Of a stretch of DNA of 64,000 nt, positions 35,291 through 45,442 are shown one piece after another. Every line of letters starts with the position of its first letter. The stretch's first letter is position 1. The notes beneath the pieces were generated by a model that had not been told where the DNA came from, ran no database searches, and worked only from the letters and a program-made list of their open reading frames with translations. Made by a program: the position numbers and the translations under genes. The stretch is from Cetobacterium sp. 2A. GTDB taxonomy: Bacteria; Fusobacteriota; Fusobacteriia; Fusobacteriales; Fusobacteriaceae. The stretch lies in the NCBI RefSeq assembly GCF_014250685.1, contig NZ_JACFAJ010000001.1:186001-250000 (forward strand), read 5' to 3'.

Positions 35291-36718
35291 CTATTTTTTA
35301 GTCTCTTCTGTAAGAATATATGAACCATCTTTAGCTAAAACTACCTCTTGTAGAGGAATGTTTAACTCTCTAGAAATTATTTCTTGAACTCTTGGACCAC
35401 AAAATCCACCTTGGCATCTTCCCATACCTGGACGTGATCTTTTCTTTACTGCATCTAAAGTTCTTGCAGGAACAGGTCTATGTATTGCATCAATAATTTC
35501 ACCTTCAGTTATCATCTCACATCTACAAATAACTCTACCATAAGCAGGATTTTGTTTGATAAGTTCAGCTTTTTCAGATGGTGAAAGATTCATAAAGATA
35601 ATATGTTTTCTAGGAGGAACAAAACTTGATTTTTCATCTAATTTTAATCCACTATCCGCTACCATTTTTATAACGTCAATGGCGATTGCAGGTGCTGATG
35701 TTAAACCTGGTGATTTTATACCAGCTACATCAAAGAATCCTTTAACACTAGATTCTTCTATGATGAAATCGTCTCTATCATTTTCAGATCTAACTCCAGA
35801 AAAGTTTCTGATGCAGTCTCTAAAGTTAATATCTTTTACTGAACGACTGCCAAGTGATTTTATTTTTTCAAGCCTTTCTGCGTTAGTTGATATATCAGAC
35901 CTATCTTCAACTTCTATAGAATCTGGTCCAACTAGTAGATTTCCATGGATTGTTGGAGCAACTAGCACACCTTTTCCAAGTTCTGAAGGACATTGGAAGA
36001 TAGTACTTGTAATTCTTGCACCTTGAGTTTTATCAAGAACAAAATATTCCCCACTTCTTGGAAAAATTTTATAAGATTCAGGAGCAACCATATTATGTAT
36101 TAAGTCTGTATAGACACCAGAACAATTAATAATAATTTTTGTTTCAAAAGTGTCATTATTAGTTTTGATTACAAAATAATTTTCTTTTTTTTCGATTTCT
36201 AGAACTTTCGTATTTAAAAATAACTCTACTCCGTTGTCAATTGCATTGTCCATAAGAGCTTCTGTTAATTCCCAAGGAGAAACAATCCCAGCTGTTTTAG
36301 CGTAAAGAGCACCAACAACCTCATCAGATATATTAGGTTCAAGTTTTTTAACATCTTCTTTGGAGATGATAGACAATTCAGGAACCCCATTAACTAAGCC
36401 TCTTTTATAAAGAGTTTCGATATGTTTCATTTCATCTTCATTAAAGGCTATAACTAATGAACCATTTCTTTTGAATGGAACAGAGAGTTCTTTGCATAAA
36501 TCTTCATACATAGCATTACCAAGAACGTTATATTTTGCCATTAAACTTCCTGATCTAGCATCATATCCAGAATGGACAATGGCACTATTTGCTTTTGTAG
36601 TTTCATCTGCGACATCGTTATCTTTTTCAAGCACAGCAATTTTTAAATTATATCTTGAAAATTCTCTTGCAACACTAGCTCCAACAATTCCAGCTCCAAT
36701 AATTAATACATCATACAT
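35291..36718 (-). CDS. glpA: GlpA-like glycerol-3-phosphate dehydrogenase with [2Fe-2S] tail
   Basis: 475 residues. FAD binding is at VLIIGAGIVGASVAREFSRY (about 4-23). The DAO-family body covers about 1-360 (IINCSGVYTDLIHNM, GVRSENDRDDFIIEES). The C-terminal domain has CRCEMITEGEIIDAIHRPVP and GRCQGGFCGP, a BFD-like [2Fe-2S] site seen in anaerobic GlpA. It oxidizes sn-glycerol-3-phosphate to dihydroxyacetone phosphate at the membrane. A terminator with a GlpP-type leader lies just upstream, so it is separately attenuated within the glp operon. Confidence 0.87.
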   Translation of the reverse strand: MYDVLIIGAGIVGASVAREFSRYNLKIAVLEKDNDVADETTKANSAIVHSGYDARSGSLMAKYNVLGNAMYEDLCKELSVPFKRNGSLVIAFNEDEMKHIETLYKRGLVNGVPELSIISKEDVKKLEPNISDEVVGALYAKTAGIVSPWELTEALMDNAIDNGVELFLNTKVLEIEKKENYFVIKTNNDTFETKIIINCSGVYTDLIHNMVAPESYKIFPRSGEYFVLDKTQGARITSTIFQCPSELGKGVLVAPTIHGNLLVGPDSIEVEDRSDISTNAERLEKIKSLGSRSVKDINFRDCIRNFSGVRSENDRDDFIIEESSVKGFFDVAGIKSPGLTSAPAIAIDVIKMVADSGLKLDEKSSFVPPRKHIIFMNLSPSEKAELIKQNPAYGRVICRCEMITEGEIIDAIHRPVPARTLDAVKKRSRPGMGRCQGGFCGPRVQEIISRELNIPLQEVVLAKDGSYILTEETKK

Positions 36719-36748
36719 AGTAACTCCTCCTAATATCTAAAATAAAAA

Positions 36749-36811
36749 AGAGAGCTTTAAAAAACTATTCGTACAGGAATAGTTTTTCTAGCTCTCTTCA
36801 TCTCTTTGCTA
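36749..36811 (-). promoter_or_regulatory. Putative GlpP-controlled antiterminator ahead of glpA
   Basis: On the minus strand TAGCAAAGAGATGAAGAG runs into a terminator: AGAGAGCT / AGCTCTCT (outer) and AACTATTC / GAATAGTT (inner), then TTTTTT. The sequence before the stem closely matches that in front of the glpF terminator (39203-39265). B. subtilis GlpP acts in this way on the glpD leader. Confidence 0.75.
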
Positions 36812-36868
36812 TTTTTATTTAATTTATTTTAATCCATTTTATTTTATATCTGGAGTATACATTAAATT

Positions 36869-38386
<1,518 letters not shown>

Positions 38387-38410
38387 TTATATTTATTTTG
38401 GAATTAAGTT

Positions 38411-39166
38411 TTAGATAAAAAGAGTTACATATAAAAGTGACCCAATTATACCACCAACAATTGGTCCTAAAATTGGTACTAATGCATATCCCCAATCAGA
38501 ATCACCTTTGTTTGGAATAGGTAGAATAGCATGCATAATTCTTGGTCCAAAATCTCTAGCAGGATTTATTGCATAACCAGTTGGTCCACCTAAACTTAAA
38601 CCTAAACTCCAAATATAAAATCCAGCAAGTAAAGGTCCAAGGATTCCAATATTTCCTCTTACAGTTTCACCACTCATGTAGTCTAAAGCTAATGTTGAAT
38701 TATTGGCGTTTCCAATAGCAAGAAGTCCAAAAGTAAGCATTGCAGTGGCTAACATTTCAGTTGTGAAATTCCACTTTAAATTTCTGATAGCTGGTCCAGT
38801 TGCAAAAGTTGCTAAAATTCCACCTTTGTCAGTTGTTTCATCGTAATGATTTTTGTAAGCTAAAAATACAAGAAGAGATCCTGTCATAGCTCCAAGCACC
38901 TGAGCGGCAACATATCCAGGAACTAAACTCCAAGGGAAAAGTCCAGCTGCAGCAAAACCTATAGAAAGCGCAGGATTTAAGTGACCCCCACTAATCCAAC
39001 CTACACAATAAGCTCCAACCATAACTCCAAATCCCCAACCAGCAGTAATAACAATCCAGCCAGAGTTATTACCTTTAGTTTTTGATAAAACCACGTTTGC
39101 TACCACTCCATTTCCTAGAAAAATAAGAAGCATTGTACCAATAAACTCTGCCAAATAGACATTCAT
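38411..39166 (-). CDS. glpF: Glycerol facilitator (aquaglyceroporin)
   Basis: 251 residues, six helices plus two half helices. Both NPA boxes are intact: GGHLNPALSIG (near 60-70) and GYAINPARDFGPR (near 200-212); Asp after the second NPA-Arg is typical of glycerol-permeable members. It gives passive glycerol uptake for GlpK. A leader terminator separates it from glpP. Confidence 0.95.
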   Translation of the reverse strand: MNVYLAEFIGTMLLIFLGNGVVANVVLSKTKGNNSGWIVITAGWGFGVMVGAYCVGWISGGHLNPALSIGFAAAGLFPWSLVPGYVAAQVLGAMTGSLLVFLAYKNHYDETTDKGGILATFATGPAIRNLKWNFTTEMLATAMLTFGLLAIGNANNSTLALDYMSGETVRGNIGILGPLLAGFYIWSLGLSLGGPTGYAINPARDFGPRIMHAILPIPNKGDSDWGYALVPILGPIVGGIIGSLLYVTLFI

Positions 39167-39193
39167 AAAAATCTCCTCCGTTTTACATTTTTT

Positions 39194-39265
39194 TATAAAA
39201 AAAGCTATTCAATTCTAAGTATTAAAAAAATTAGAATCGAATAGCTTCTCTATACTCTCTTGCTA
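39194..39265 (-). promoter_or_regulatory. Putative GlpP-controlled antiterminator ahead of glpF
   Basis: On the minus strand TAGCAAGAGAGTATAGAG, directly after the glpP stop codon, leads into a 16-bp stem AGCTATTCGATTCTAA / TTAGAATTGAATAGCT (one G-U) and then a T-run. The pre-stem motif recurs ahead of glpA. Confidence 0.75.
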
Positions 39266-39832
39266 TTACAAAGTAATATTTAATTTAGTTGTAGATACTG
39301 CCTTAGCCCCTGATTTTAAAGCCACTTCAACATCTTCTTTATCAGAAATTAATCCTCCTGCAATTAAAGGAATATTAATTTTAGAAGAAAGCTTTTTAAT
39401 AATTTTAGGCATTACACCAGGTAGTATTTCAACTGCATCCAATTCGCATTCTTTTAATATTTTTTGAGTGTTTTCAAAGGAAAGTGAGTCAATTAAGAAA
39501 CATCTTTGAATAACTAAAAATCCTATTTTTTTAGCGTATTTTGCGGTGGAAGTTCTAGTAGTAATAATACCATCAGCAAAGCTATTTTCTTTTAAAAAAT
39601 CAAGAGCAACTTGATCTTTACTATTAATTCCTTCAACCATATCTATATGTAAAAAAGAAATTTTTCCTGCAGATTTTATTTTTCTAGTAGCTTCCTCTAG
39701 GGTGCAAATATCTCCACAAAGTAAAAATATTATTTTCGAATCTGTTTTTAATGCTGCATCTAAGTCATTTAAATTTTTAACGGCAATAATAATCTTATTT
39801 TCTGTCAAAATTTTACCAAAATTAGTTCTCAA
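39266..39832 (-). CDS. glpP: GlpP, glycerol-3-phosphate-responsive antiterminator
   Basis: About 188 residues; a TTG at 39832 with AAAGGTGG at good distance is the favoured start, though a GTG at 39841 inside that site is possible. The TIM-barrel-like GlpP family body is clear: HIDMVEGINSKDQVALDFLK, DGIITTRTSTAKYAKKIG and AVEILPGVMPKIIKKL...PLIAGGLISDKEDV. In B. subtilis GlpP with glycerol-3-phosphate stops termination in the glpD leader. Here it is the first gene of the glp operon, with two matching leader terminators downstream. Confidence 0.9.
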   Translation of the reverse strand: MRTNFGKILTENKIIIAVKNLNDLDAALKTDSKIIFLLCGDICTLEEATRKIKSAGKISFLHIDMVEGINSKDQVALDFLKENSFADGIITTRTSTAKYAKKIGFLVIQRCFLIDSLSFENTQKILKECELDAVEILPGVMPKIIKKLSSKINIPLIAGGLISDKEDVEVALKSGAKAVSTTKLNITL

Positions 39833-39866
39833 ATAGACCACCTTTTATGTTTTTTTCTACAATATG

Positions 39867-39894
39867 AGTATATACTATAATTTTATATAGTCAA
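39867..39894 (-). promoter_or_regulatory. Promoter of the glp operon
   Basis: On the minus strand TTGACT, 16-base spacer, TATACT, about 35 bases before the glpP start. Confidence 0.6.
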
Positions 39895-39980
39895 TAAGAA
39901 ATTTAAAAAAAGGAAAAAAATGGCATTTTGGTAAAAAGTTATAGTGAAGAGCTACACAAGATATTTAAGGAGGGATTTAT

Positions 39981-40226
39981 ATGCATAAAGTTTCAGTTAT
40001 AGTTATGGGATTTTGGGGTTCAGATGGTAAATGGAGAGAGAATACTGAAACTCTAAATACTCTATTAAATGAAGGATATGAAATTATAAGTACAGCTCCA
40101 ATGGGTGGTGGTGGTTTTGGGACTACCATGACTACAAGCAAAGTTAGAAAAATTGGAACGGAGACTCACATAGGAAATGTTATTTCTTTCGCTTCATTAG
40201 TTGTTTTAGAAAAAGATTTATCATAA
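39981..40226 (+). CDS. Small protein of unknown function (81 aa)
   Basis: 81 residues with AAGGAGG seven to eight bases before the ATG. SVIVMGFWGSDGKWRENTET begins the protein, and LNEGYEIISTAPMGGGGFGT follows; the layout (aromatic strand, helix with LNEGYEIIS, strand) recalls DUF4177-type small proteins but is not a firm match. No signal peptide or membrane helix. It has its own terminator just downstream and is likely real. Nothing is known of its role. Confidence 0.6.
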   Translation: MHKVSVIVMGFWGSDGKWRENTETLNTLLNEGYEIISTAPMGGGGFGTTMTTSKVRKIGTETHIGNVISFASLVVLEKDLS

Positions 40227-40235
40227 TGTATTAAT

Positions 40236-40260
40236 GAGGAGAATGGTTCTCCTCTTTTTT
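40236..40260 (+). terminator. Terminator after the 81-aa gene
   Basis: GAGGAGAA-TGG-TTCTCCTC, an 8-bp perfect stem with a tri-nucleotide loop, then TTTTTT. Confidence 0.9.
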
Positions 40261-40305
40261 ATTTAAATTTTATATAAATAAAAATGTGATTTTATTTAAA
40301 ATTTA

Positions 40306-40334
40306 TTGACTTAATAACTACCAGTATGTATAAT
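40306..40334 (+). promoter_or_regulatory. Promoter of the cobalamin operon
   Basis: TTGACT, 17-base spacer, TATAAT, about 10 bases before the riboswitch begins. Confidence 0.75.
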
Positions 40335-40350
40335 TATCGTAAACATATAT

Positions 40351-40513
40351 ATTTTTAATGGTTTGCATTAGCGATTAAAAGGGAAGTTGGGTTTGAACCC
40401 CACACGGTCCCGCCACTGTAAAGATGATGAAAACGAAAATACCACTGTATTAATGAAGTATGGGAAGGTTCGTGAGTAAAAAGATTCTGAGTCAGGAGAC
40501 CTGCCATTAAAAA
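40351..40513 (+). ncRNA. Cobalamin (B12) riboswitch aptamer
   Basis: The conserved core is plain: AAAAGGGAAGTTGGGT, then CGGTCCCGCCACTGTA (the B12 box region), and GAGTCAGGAGACCTGCC near the 3' end. TTTTTAATGG at the start pairs with CCATTAAAAA at the end to close P1. It binds adenosyl- or methylcobalamin and shuts off expression. It should control the whole cbiMNQO...cbiJ operon by feedback. Confidence 0.96.
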
Positions 40514-40577
40514 TTTATACATCCTGCGGGGACGGGAGGTATAGGGCGCGAGCTTTTTTGCCTTTAGACTTCCTCCA
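40514..40577 (+). promoter_or_regulatory. Riboswitch expression platform
   Basis: Between aptamer and cbiM lies a GC-rich island: CTGCGGGGACGGGAGG, then GGGCGCGAGCTTTTTTGCC, ending in CCTCC. GGAGG and CCTCC can pair around AGGGC/GCCT, and the GGGGACGGG stretch could kiss the aptamer loop CCCGCC. Whether it acts on termination or translation is not clear. Confidence 0.55.
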
Positions 40578-40601
40578 AATAAAATTATGAGGAGTGAAAA
40601 A

Positions 40602-41339
40602 ATGGGTACATTTCAATCAATCTTATCGGTAACTTTTATGATTTTTCTTTTCAAAGGGTCACACGCATATGGAATGCACATTATGGAGGGATATCTTCCA
40701 ATAAAGTGGAGCATTTTTTGGTGGGCACTTTATCTACCTTTTTTCTTTGTCGGAGTAAAAAAATTAAAACAATCATTATCAGAAAATCTTGAAAAAAAAT
40801 TATTAATATCTTTAATTGGAGCTTTTATATTCTTAGTTTCGGCAATAAAATTACCGTCATTAACGGGAAGTTCATCGCATGCTACAGGAATAGCTCTAGG
40901 AGCAATACTTCTTGGGCCAAGCAGTGTATTTGTATTAGGAGCTTTAGTTTTGTTTTTCCAGGCTACGTTATTGGCGCATGGAGGATACACAACCTTAGGG
41001 GCTAATGCGGTATCTATGGCAGTTGTAGGAGCTTTAGTATCATATTTTATATATACACTATTTAGAAAAAGAATGAATAACAAAGTAGCTATATTTTTGG
41101 CAGCGGCTTTAGGAGATTTATTAACATATATATGCACAGCATTGCAATTAGCTCTAGCACATCCAGTTGATGGAGTAAATTACATAGATTCAATAATCAA
41201 ATTCTTAGGAGTTTTTGCAGTAACTCAAATTCCACTGGCTATTATAGAGGGATTAATTACTGTTGTTATTATAAATATGTTACCAGTAGATTTAATTTCG
41301 TCAACACTTATAAAAAAAGAGGTGACTGCAAATGCGTAA
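40602..41339 (+). CDS. cbiM: CbiM, cobalt ECF transporter substrate-binding subunit
   Basis: 245 residues from ATG 40602, seven bases after GAGGAG; an ATG at 40587 is part of that site. An N-terminal signal stretch (FQSILSVTFMIFLFKGSHAY) ends just before GMHIMEGYLP, so processing would expose the Met-His-Ile motif that binds Co2+. The second ligand region is LTGSSSHATGIALGAILLGP. First gene after the B12 riboswitch; overlaps cbiN by 8 bases. Confidence 0.95.
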   Translation: MGTFQSILSVTFMIFLFKGSHAYGMHIMEGYLPIKWSIFWWALYLPFFFVGVKKLKQSLSENLEKKLLISLIGAFIFLVSAIKLPSLTGSSSHATGIALGAILLGPSSVFVLGALVLFFQATLLAHGGYTTLGANAVSMAVVGALVSYFIYTLFRKRMNNKVAIFLAAALGDLLTYICTALQLALAHPVDGVNYIDSIIKFLGVFAVTQIPLAIIEGLITVVIINMLPVDLISSTLIKKEVTANA

Positions 41340-41613
41340 AAATAAAAATGGAGTATTGATGATAGCAGTTTTAATTTTAATAGCCCTACCTTTTATTTTT
41401 CTTCAGAGTGAATTTGCTGGAGCAGACACAGAAGCATTAACTGTAATTGAAACTATTGCACCTAATTATACACCATGGATAGAAAATTACTTTTCACCTC
41501 CAGGTGGAGAAATGGAAAGCTTTTTATTCTCAATGCAAGCAGCAATTGGTGCTGCAATACTAGGATATGTATTTGGATTTTTTAAGGGGAAAGGTCATGT
41601 TAAAAGCAATTAA
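41332..41613 (+). CDS. cbiN: CbiN, cobalt transporter accessory subunit
   Basis: 93 residues, two membrane helices at about 7-25 and 65-85 around an extracytoplasmic loop containing FAGADTEALTVIETIAPNY and FSPPGGEMESFLFSMQAAIG, as in other CbiN. It helps metal loading into CbiM. Confidence 0.93.
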   Translation: MRKNKNGVLMIAVLILIALPFIFLQSEFAGADTEALTVIETIAPNYTPWIENYFSPPGGEMESFLFSMQAAIGAAILGYVFGFFKGKGHVKSN

Positions 41614-42274
41614 TCCTTTTGAAAAATTTTTGATGTCAATGGGGACAACAATAATATTAATAAGCTTAAAGAACGAACAACTAAATATGGTGATGGTAGT
41701 AGTATTAGCCATGATATTATTTTTTCAAAAAATTTCAATGAAAAGATTAACCTTTTTCTTTTTACCACCATTGATATTTTTAATACCTACAATTTTAGCT
41801 CAGGGGATTAGCTTCACCCCTGAGGTAAAATTTGTATTTGATAAAGAAATATTTTTTAGAGTAATTGCATCTCTTATGGCTTTATCCATTTTTATATTGA
41901 CAGTAAATGTAAAGGATTTCTACCATATCGGATTGCAGTTGAAAATTCCAAAGTTTATTTGTGAAATCGGAATTTTGATGTTTAACTATCTTAATATAAT
42001 GTATGTTTCATATGTAAAAATAAAAACAGCTATGGAAGCTAGAGGTGCTTTTTGTAAATTTTCAAATATATACAGAGATGTAGCATTACTTTTTTCTAAA
42101 GTTTTTTTAAATAGTTACTTTTCTTTAAAGGGCCAAGAAAACGCTATGTATAGTAGAGGATATAATGATGAAATTAAGTTCTATCCAATTTCATATAAAA
42201 TTACTAAGAGGGGAATATTAATTTTAGCACTGTGGTATGGGGTGATATTAATATTTTATAAGGTGGGATTATGA
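41597..42274 (+). CDS. cbiQ: CbiQ, cobalt ECF transporter T component
   Basis: 225 residues from ATG 41597, after AAGGGGAAAGG; the longer reading frame from 41567 lies inside cbiN and lacks a ribosome binding site. Several membrane helices are followed by AMEARGAF and a second MYSRGYN (the A-R-G motif pair of EcfT couplers), which contact the ATPase. It links CbiM/N to CbiO. Confidence 0.93.
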   Translation: MLKAINPFEKFLMSMGTTIILISLKNEQLNMVMVVVLAMILFFQKISMKRLTFFFLPPLIFLIPTILAQGISFTPEVKFVFDKEIFFRVIASLMALSIFILTVNVKDFYHIGLQLKIPKFICEIGILMFNYLNIMYVSYVKIKTAMEARGAFCKFSNIYRDVALLFSKVFLNSYFSLKGQENAMYSRGYNDEIKFYPISYKITKRGILILALWYGVILIFYKVGL

Positions 42275-42981
42275 TAAAGCTTAGCAATATAAGTTTCTCT
42301 TATGAAAAAAAAAGAGAAGTTTTAAAAAATATTTCTTTGGAAATAAAAGAGGGAGAAACACTTTTTCTGATGGGAGAAAATGGTTCTGGAAAATCTTCTT
42401 TAATGCTTTTAATGAATGGAATAAATAAACCCTTTGAAGGAGAATATATATTTAAAAACGAAGTAGTTAAGTATAATAAAAAAAATTTAAGAGAATTAAG
42501 GGAAAAAATAGGAATTGTTTTTCAAGATCCTGATATGCAACTTATTGCACCAGATGTTGAAAGTGATGTACAATTTGGGCCGTTAAATCTAGGTTGGAAT
42601 TTAAAGAAAGTAGATGAATCGGTGCATAATGCCATGGTGATCTGTGATGTTGTTCATCTAAGAAATAGAGAATGTCATTCACTTAGTTATGGAGAAAAAA
42701 GACGTGTGGCAATAGCTGGAGTTTTAGCTATGGATCCGGAGGTAATTATTTTTGATGAACCAACTACCTGGTTAGATCCGTATCATCAAAGAGAATTTAA
42801 AGATTTATTGAAAAAATTACAAGAAAATAATAAAACTCTTATAATTTCAACACATGATATTCCTTTTGCTCAAGAGTTTAAATCGAGATATATTTTTTTA
42901 AAAAAAGGTGAAATAATTTCAGATGGAGATATAGAGTTGTTTGAAAATGACGATTTATTGGAGGAGTGTAGATTAAAATGA
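42271..42981 (+). CDS. cbiO: CbiO, cobalt ECF transporter ATPase
   Basis: 236 residues, ABC ATPase. Walker A GENGSGKSSLML (about 35-46), Q-loop VFQDPDMQLIAPDVESDVQF, signature LSYGEKRRVAIAGVLA and Walker B VIIFDEPTTWLD are all present. The start overlaps the end of cbiQ (ATGA), and the 3' end overlaps cbiP. Confidence 0.95.
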   Translation: MIKLSNISFSYEKKREVLKNISLEIKEGETLFLMGENGSGKSSLMLLMNGINKPFEGEYIFKNEVVKYNKKNLRELREKIGIVFQDPDMQLIAPDVESDVQFGPLNLGWNLKKVDESVHNAMVICDVVHLRNRECHSLSYGEKRRVAIAGVLAMDPEVIIFDEPTTWLDPYHQREFKDLLKKLQENNKTLIISTHDIPFAQEFKSRYIFLKKGEIISDGDIELFENDDLLEECRLK

Positions 42982-44465
42982 AAAAACATAAAAATTTAAT
43001 GGTTGTCGGAACATCTTCTGGCGCAGGGAAAAGCATAACAGTAACAGGATTGTGCAGAATATTTTTTAAAGATGGATTTTCGGTAGCTCCTTTTAAATCT
43101 CAAAATATGGCATTAAACTCGTATATCACAAAGGATGGGCATGAAATGGGAAGAGCTCAAGCTGTCCAGTCTATGGCTTGTGAGATTTCACCTAGATATT
43201 ATATGAATCCGATATTATTAAAACCTACTGGCGATAGAAAAATTCAAGTTATTTTAAATGGAAAATCTATTGGAAATATGAATGGATTAGACTATGGAAA
43301 AACAAAAGTTAGTTTAAAACAAGAAATATTAAAAGCATATAAAAATATTGAGGACAACTATGAAATTTGTGTTCTTGAGGGAGCTGGAAGTCCAGTTGAA
43401 ATAAATATAAAAGACGATGATATCGTTAACATGGGAATGGCTGAAATGGTAAATGCTCCAGTTATTTTGGTAGCAGATATTGACAGAGGAGGAGTATTTG
43501 CCTCTATAGTTGGGACATTGGAACTGATGGAACCATCAGAAAGAGAAAGAGTAAAGGGTGTTATTATTAATAAATTTAGAGGAAGTTCAGAGATACTAAA
43601 ACCTGGCCTTGATAAACTTGAAGCAAGAATAGGAATTCCAGTTTTAGGTGTAGTGCCACACTTTGATTTAGATATTGAAGATGAAGATGGACTTACGGAT
43701 AAATTTAAAAAGATTCAAAATAAAAATACTGGAATTAAAGTATCTGTAATAAAATTAAAACATATTTCAAACTTCACTGATTTAGATGCCTTAGGAGCTC
43801 AGTTGGATGTAGAGATAAATTATGTAACCTCAGCTCACGAAATTGGAGAAGAAGATTTAATAGTTATTCCAGGTTCTAAAAATACAATAGAAGATTTAAA
43901 AGATATTAAGGAAAAAGGAATAGCTCAAGAAATTATAAAAGCTTCAAGAAGAGGAACTCCTATAGTAGGAATATGTGGTGGATTCCAAATTTTAGGAGAA
44001 AGAGTTTTAGATCCTTATGGAATAGAAAGTGACATAAAAGAACTACCAGGTCTTGGATTACTAGATGTTGAGACAATTATGGAAAAGGAAAAAACTACAA
44101 CTCAATACTCTGGTATTTTGGATAATTGTTCAGGTATTTTAGACATGATGAATGGGATAGAAATTAAAGGGTATGAAATTCATCAAGGGGTAACAAAAGG
44201 TACAGAAACGAACATAACTTTGGATGATAGAATGGTTGCAACAGTGAAAGGAAATATTGTAGGAACTTATATCCATGGAATATTTGATAACAAAATATTT
44301 ACAGATATGCTACTAAATAAAATTAGAAAATCAAAAGGAATGGATGAAAAATCATCTGAGATGACATTTGATGAATATAGAATGAATGAACTGGATAAAC
44401 TAGAAGTAATTATGAGAGAAAATATAGATGTTAAAGCCATATATTCAATCCTTGGAGGAAAGTAA
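42978..44465 (+). CDS. cbiP: CbiP, adenosylcobyric acid synthase
   Basis: 495 residues. An N-terminal DTB-synthetase-like P-loop (VVGTSSGAGKSITVTGLCRI) and a C-terminal glutamine amidotransferase domain with the nucleophile in VGICGGFQILG and the catalytic His in GTYIHGIFDN. It amidates cobyrinic acid a,c-diamide at four positions with glutamine and ATP. It overlaps cbiO by 4 bases and cbiB by one. Confidence 0.95.
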   Translation: MKKHKNLMVVGTSSGAGKSITVTGLCRIFFKDGFSVAPFKSQNMALNSYITKDGHEMGRAQAVQSMACEISPRYYMNPILLKPTGDRKIQVILNGKSIGNMNGLDYGKTKVSLKQEILKAYKNIEDNYEICVLEGAGSPVEINIKDDDIVNMGMAEMVNAPVILVADIDRGGVFASIVGTLELMEPSERERVKGVIINKFRGSSEILKPGLDKLEARIGIPVLGVVPHFDLDIEDEDGLTDKFKKIQNKNTGIKVSVIKLKHISNFTDLDALGAQLDVEINYVTSAHEIGEEDLIVIPGSKNTIEDLKDIKEKGIAQEIIKASRRGTPIVGICGGFQILGERVLDPYGIESDIKELPGLGLLDVETIMEKEKTTTQYSGILDNCSGILDMMNGIEIKGYEIHQGVTKGTETNITLDDRMVATVKGNIVGTYIHGIFDNKIFTDMLLNKIRKSKGMDEKSSEMTFDEYRMNELDKLEVIMRENIDVKAIYSILGGK

Positions 44466-45442
44466 TGGATTTTTATATGAAATATAGTCTGGCATACGGG
44501 TTAGATTTAATACTAGGAGATCCTCACTGGTTATACCATCCAGTAAGAGTTATTGGAAAATTGATAGAGATTTTTGAAAAGTTTTTATATAGATTCAAAA
44601 GTAAGAAATTTTTTGGTGGAATTATGGCAATAAGTGTAATTTTATTGACAGGAGTTATTAGTTTTTATCTCGCTAGAATTTCTCCTATCTTAGAGGTATT
44701 TTTATTATACACAACACTAGCAACAAAAAGCTTAGGGTTGGAGGGAATAAAGGTATATAAAATATTAAAATCAGGAGATTTATCAAGAGCACAAAAAGAA
44801 CTTTCGTATCTTGTAAGTAGAGATACTGGCGAAATGGATGAAATACAAGTTATTAGAAGTACTGTTGAAACAATAGCTGAAAATAGTGTTGATGGAATAA
44901 TTGCTCCAATGTTTTATGCGTTCCTAGGAAGTTGTTTTATGATAGACGGAATATCCCTAGCTCTTCCTTTTGCGATGGGGTATAAAGCGGTAAATACTTT
45001 GGATTCTATGGTTGGATATAAAAATGAAAAGTATATAGATTTTGGAATGTGTTCTGCAAAAATTGATGATTTATTTAATTTAATACCTGCAAGAATTGCT
45101 GGATTAATATTTATACCGATTTCATCATTTCTTATAGGAAAAGGAATAATAAAACCAATAAAAATATTTTTACGTGATAGATACAATCATTCGAGTCCAA
45201 ACTCTGGACATTCTGAAGCTTCTTTTGCTGGTTCGATAGGAGTACAATTTGGTGGTAGAACTAGTTATTTTGGAAAAGTTTACGAAAAGCCAACTATTGG
45301 AGATAAAATAAAAGAATTTGAATTCGAAGATATTAGAAGTGCATATAGATTACTGTATGTAACATCTGCCATTGCTTTAATAATATTTACTATAATATTC
45401 ATAATACTGAGAGGTGAAGGAATTGGATTTACATGGAGGTAA
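44465..45442 (+). CDS. cbiB: CbiB, adenosylcobinamide-phosphate synthase
   Basis: 325 residues, several membrane helices. DLILGDPHWLYHPVRVIGKL at the N-terminus, SRDTGEMDEIQVIRSTVETI, ENSVDGIIAPMFYAFLG and DRYNHSSPNSGHSEASFAG are conserved family stretches. It joins aminopropanol phosphate (or its equivalent) to adenosylcobyric acid. Its 3' end overlaps the start of the next gene by about 29 bases. Confidence 0.95.
   Translation: MDFYMKYSLAYGLDLILGDPHWLYHPVRVIGKLIEIFEKFLYRFKSKKFFGGIMAISVILLTGVISFYLARISPILEVFLLYTTLATKSLGLEGIKVYKILKSGDLSRAQKELSYLVSRDTGEMDEIQVIRSTVETIAENSVDGIIAPMFYAFLGSCFMIDGISLALPFAMGYKAVNTLDSMVGYKNEKYIDFGMCSAKIDDLFNLIPARIAGLIFIPISSFLIGKGIIKPIKIFLRDRYNHSSPNSGHSEASFAGSIGVQFGGRTSYFGKVYEKPTIGDKIKEFEFEDIRSAYRLLYVTSAIALIIFTIIFIILRGEGIGFTWR

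Noticed and set aside
36749-36811. Leader peptide M-K-R-A-R-K-T-I-P-V-R-I-V-F within the glpA leader.
   Set aside because: There is no ribosome binding site, the frame runs through the terminator stem, and the glpF leader has no matching ATG; GlpP control explains both.
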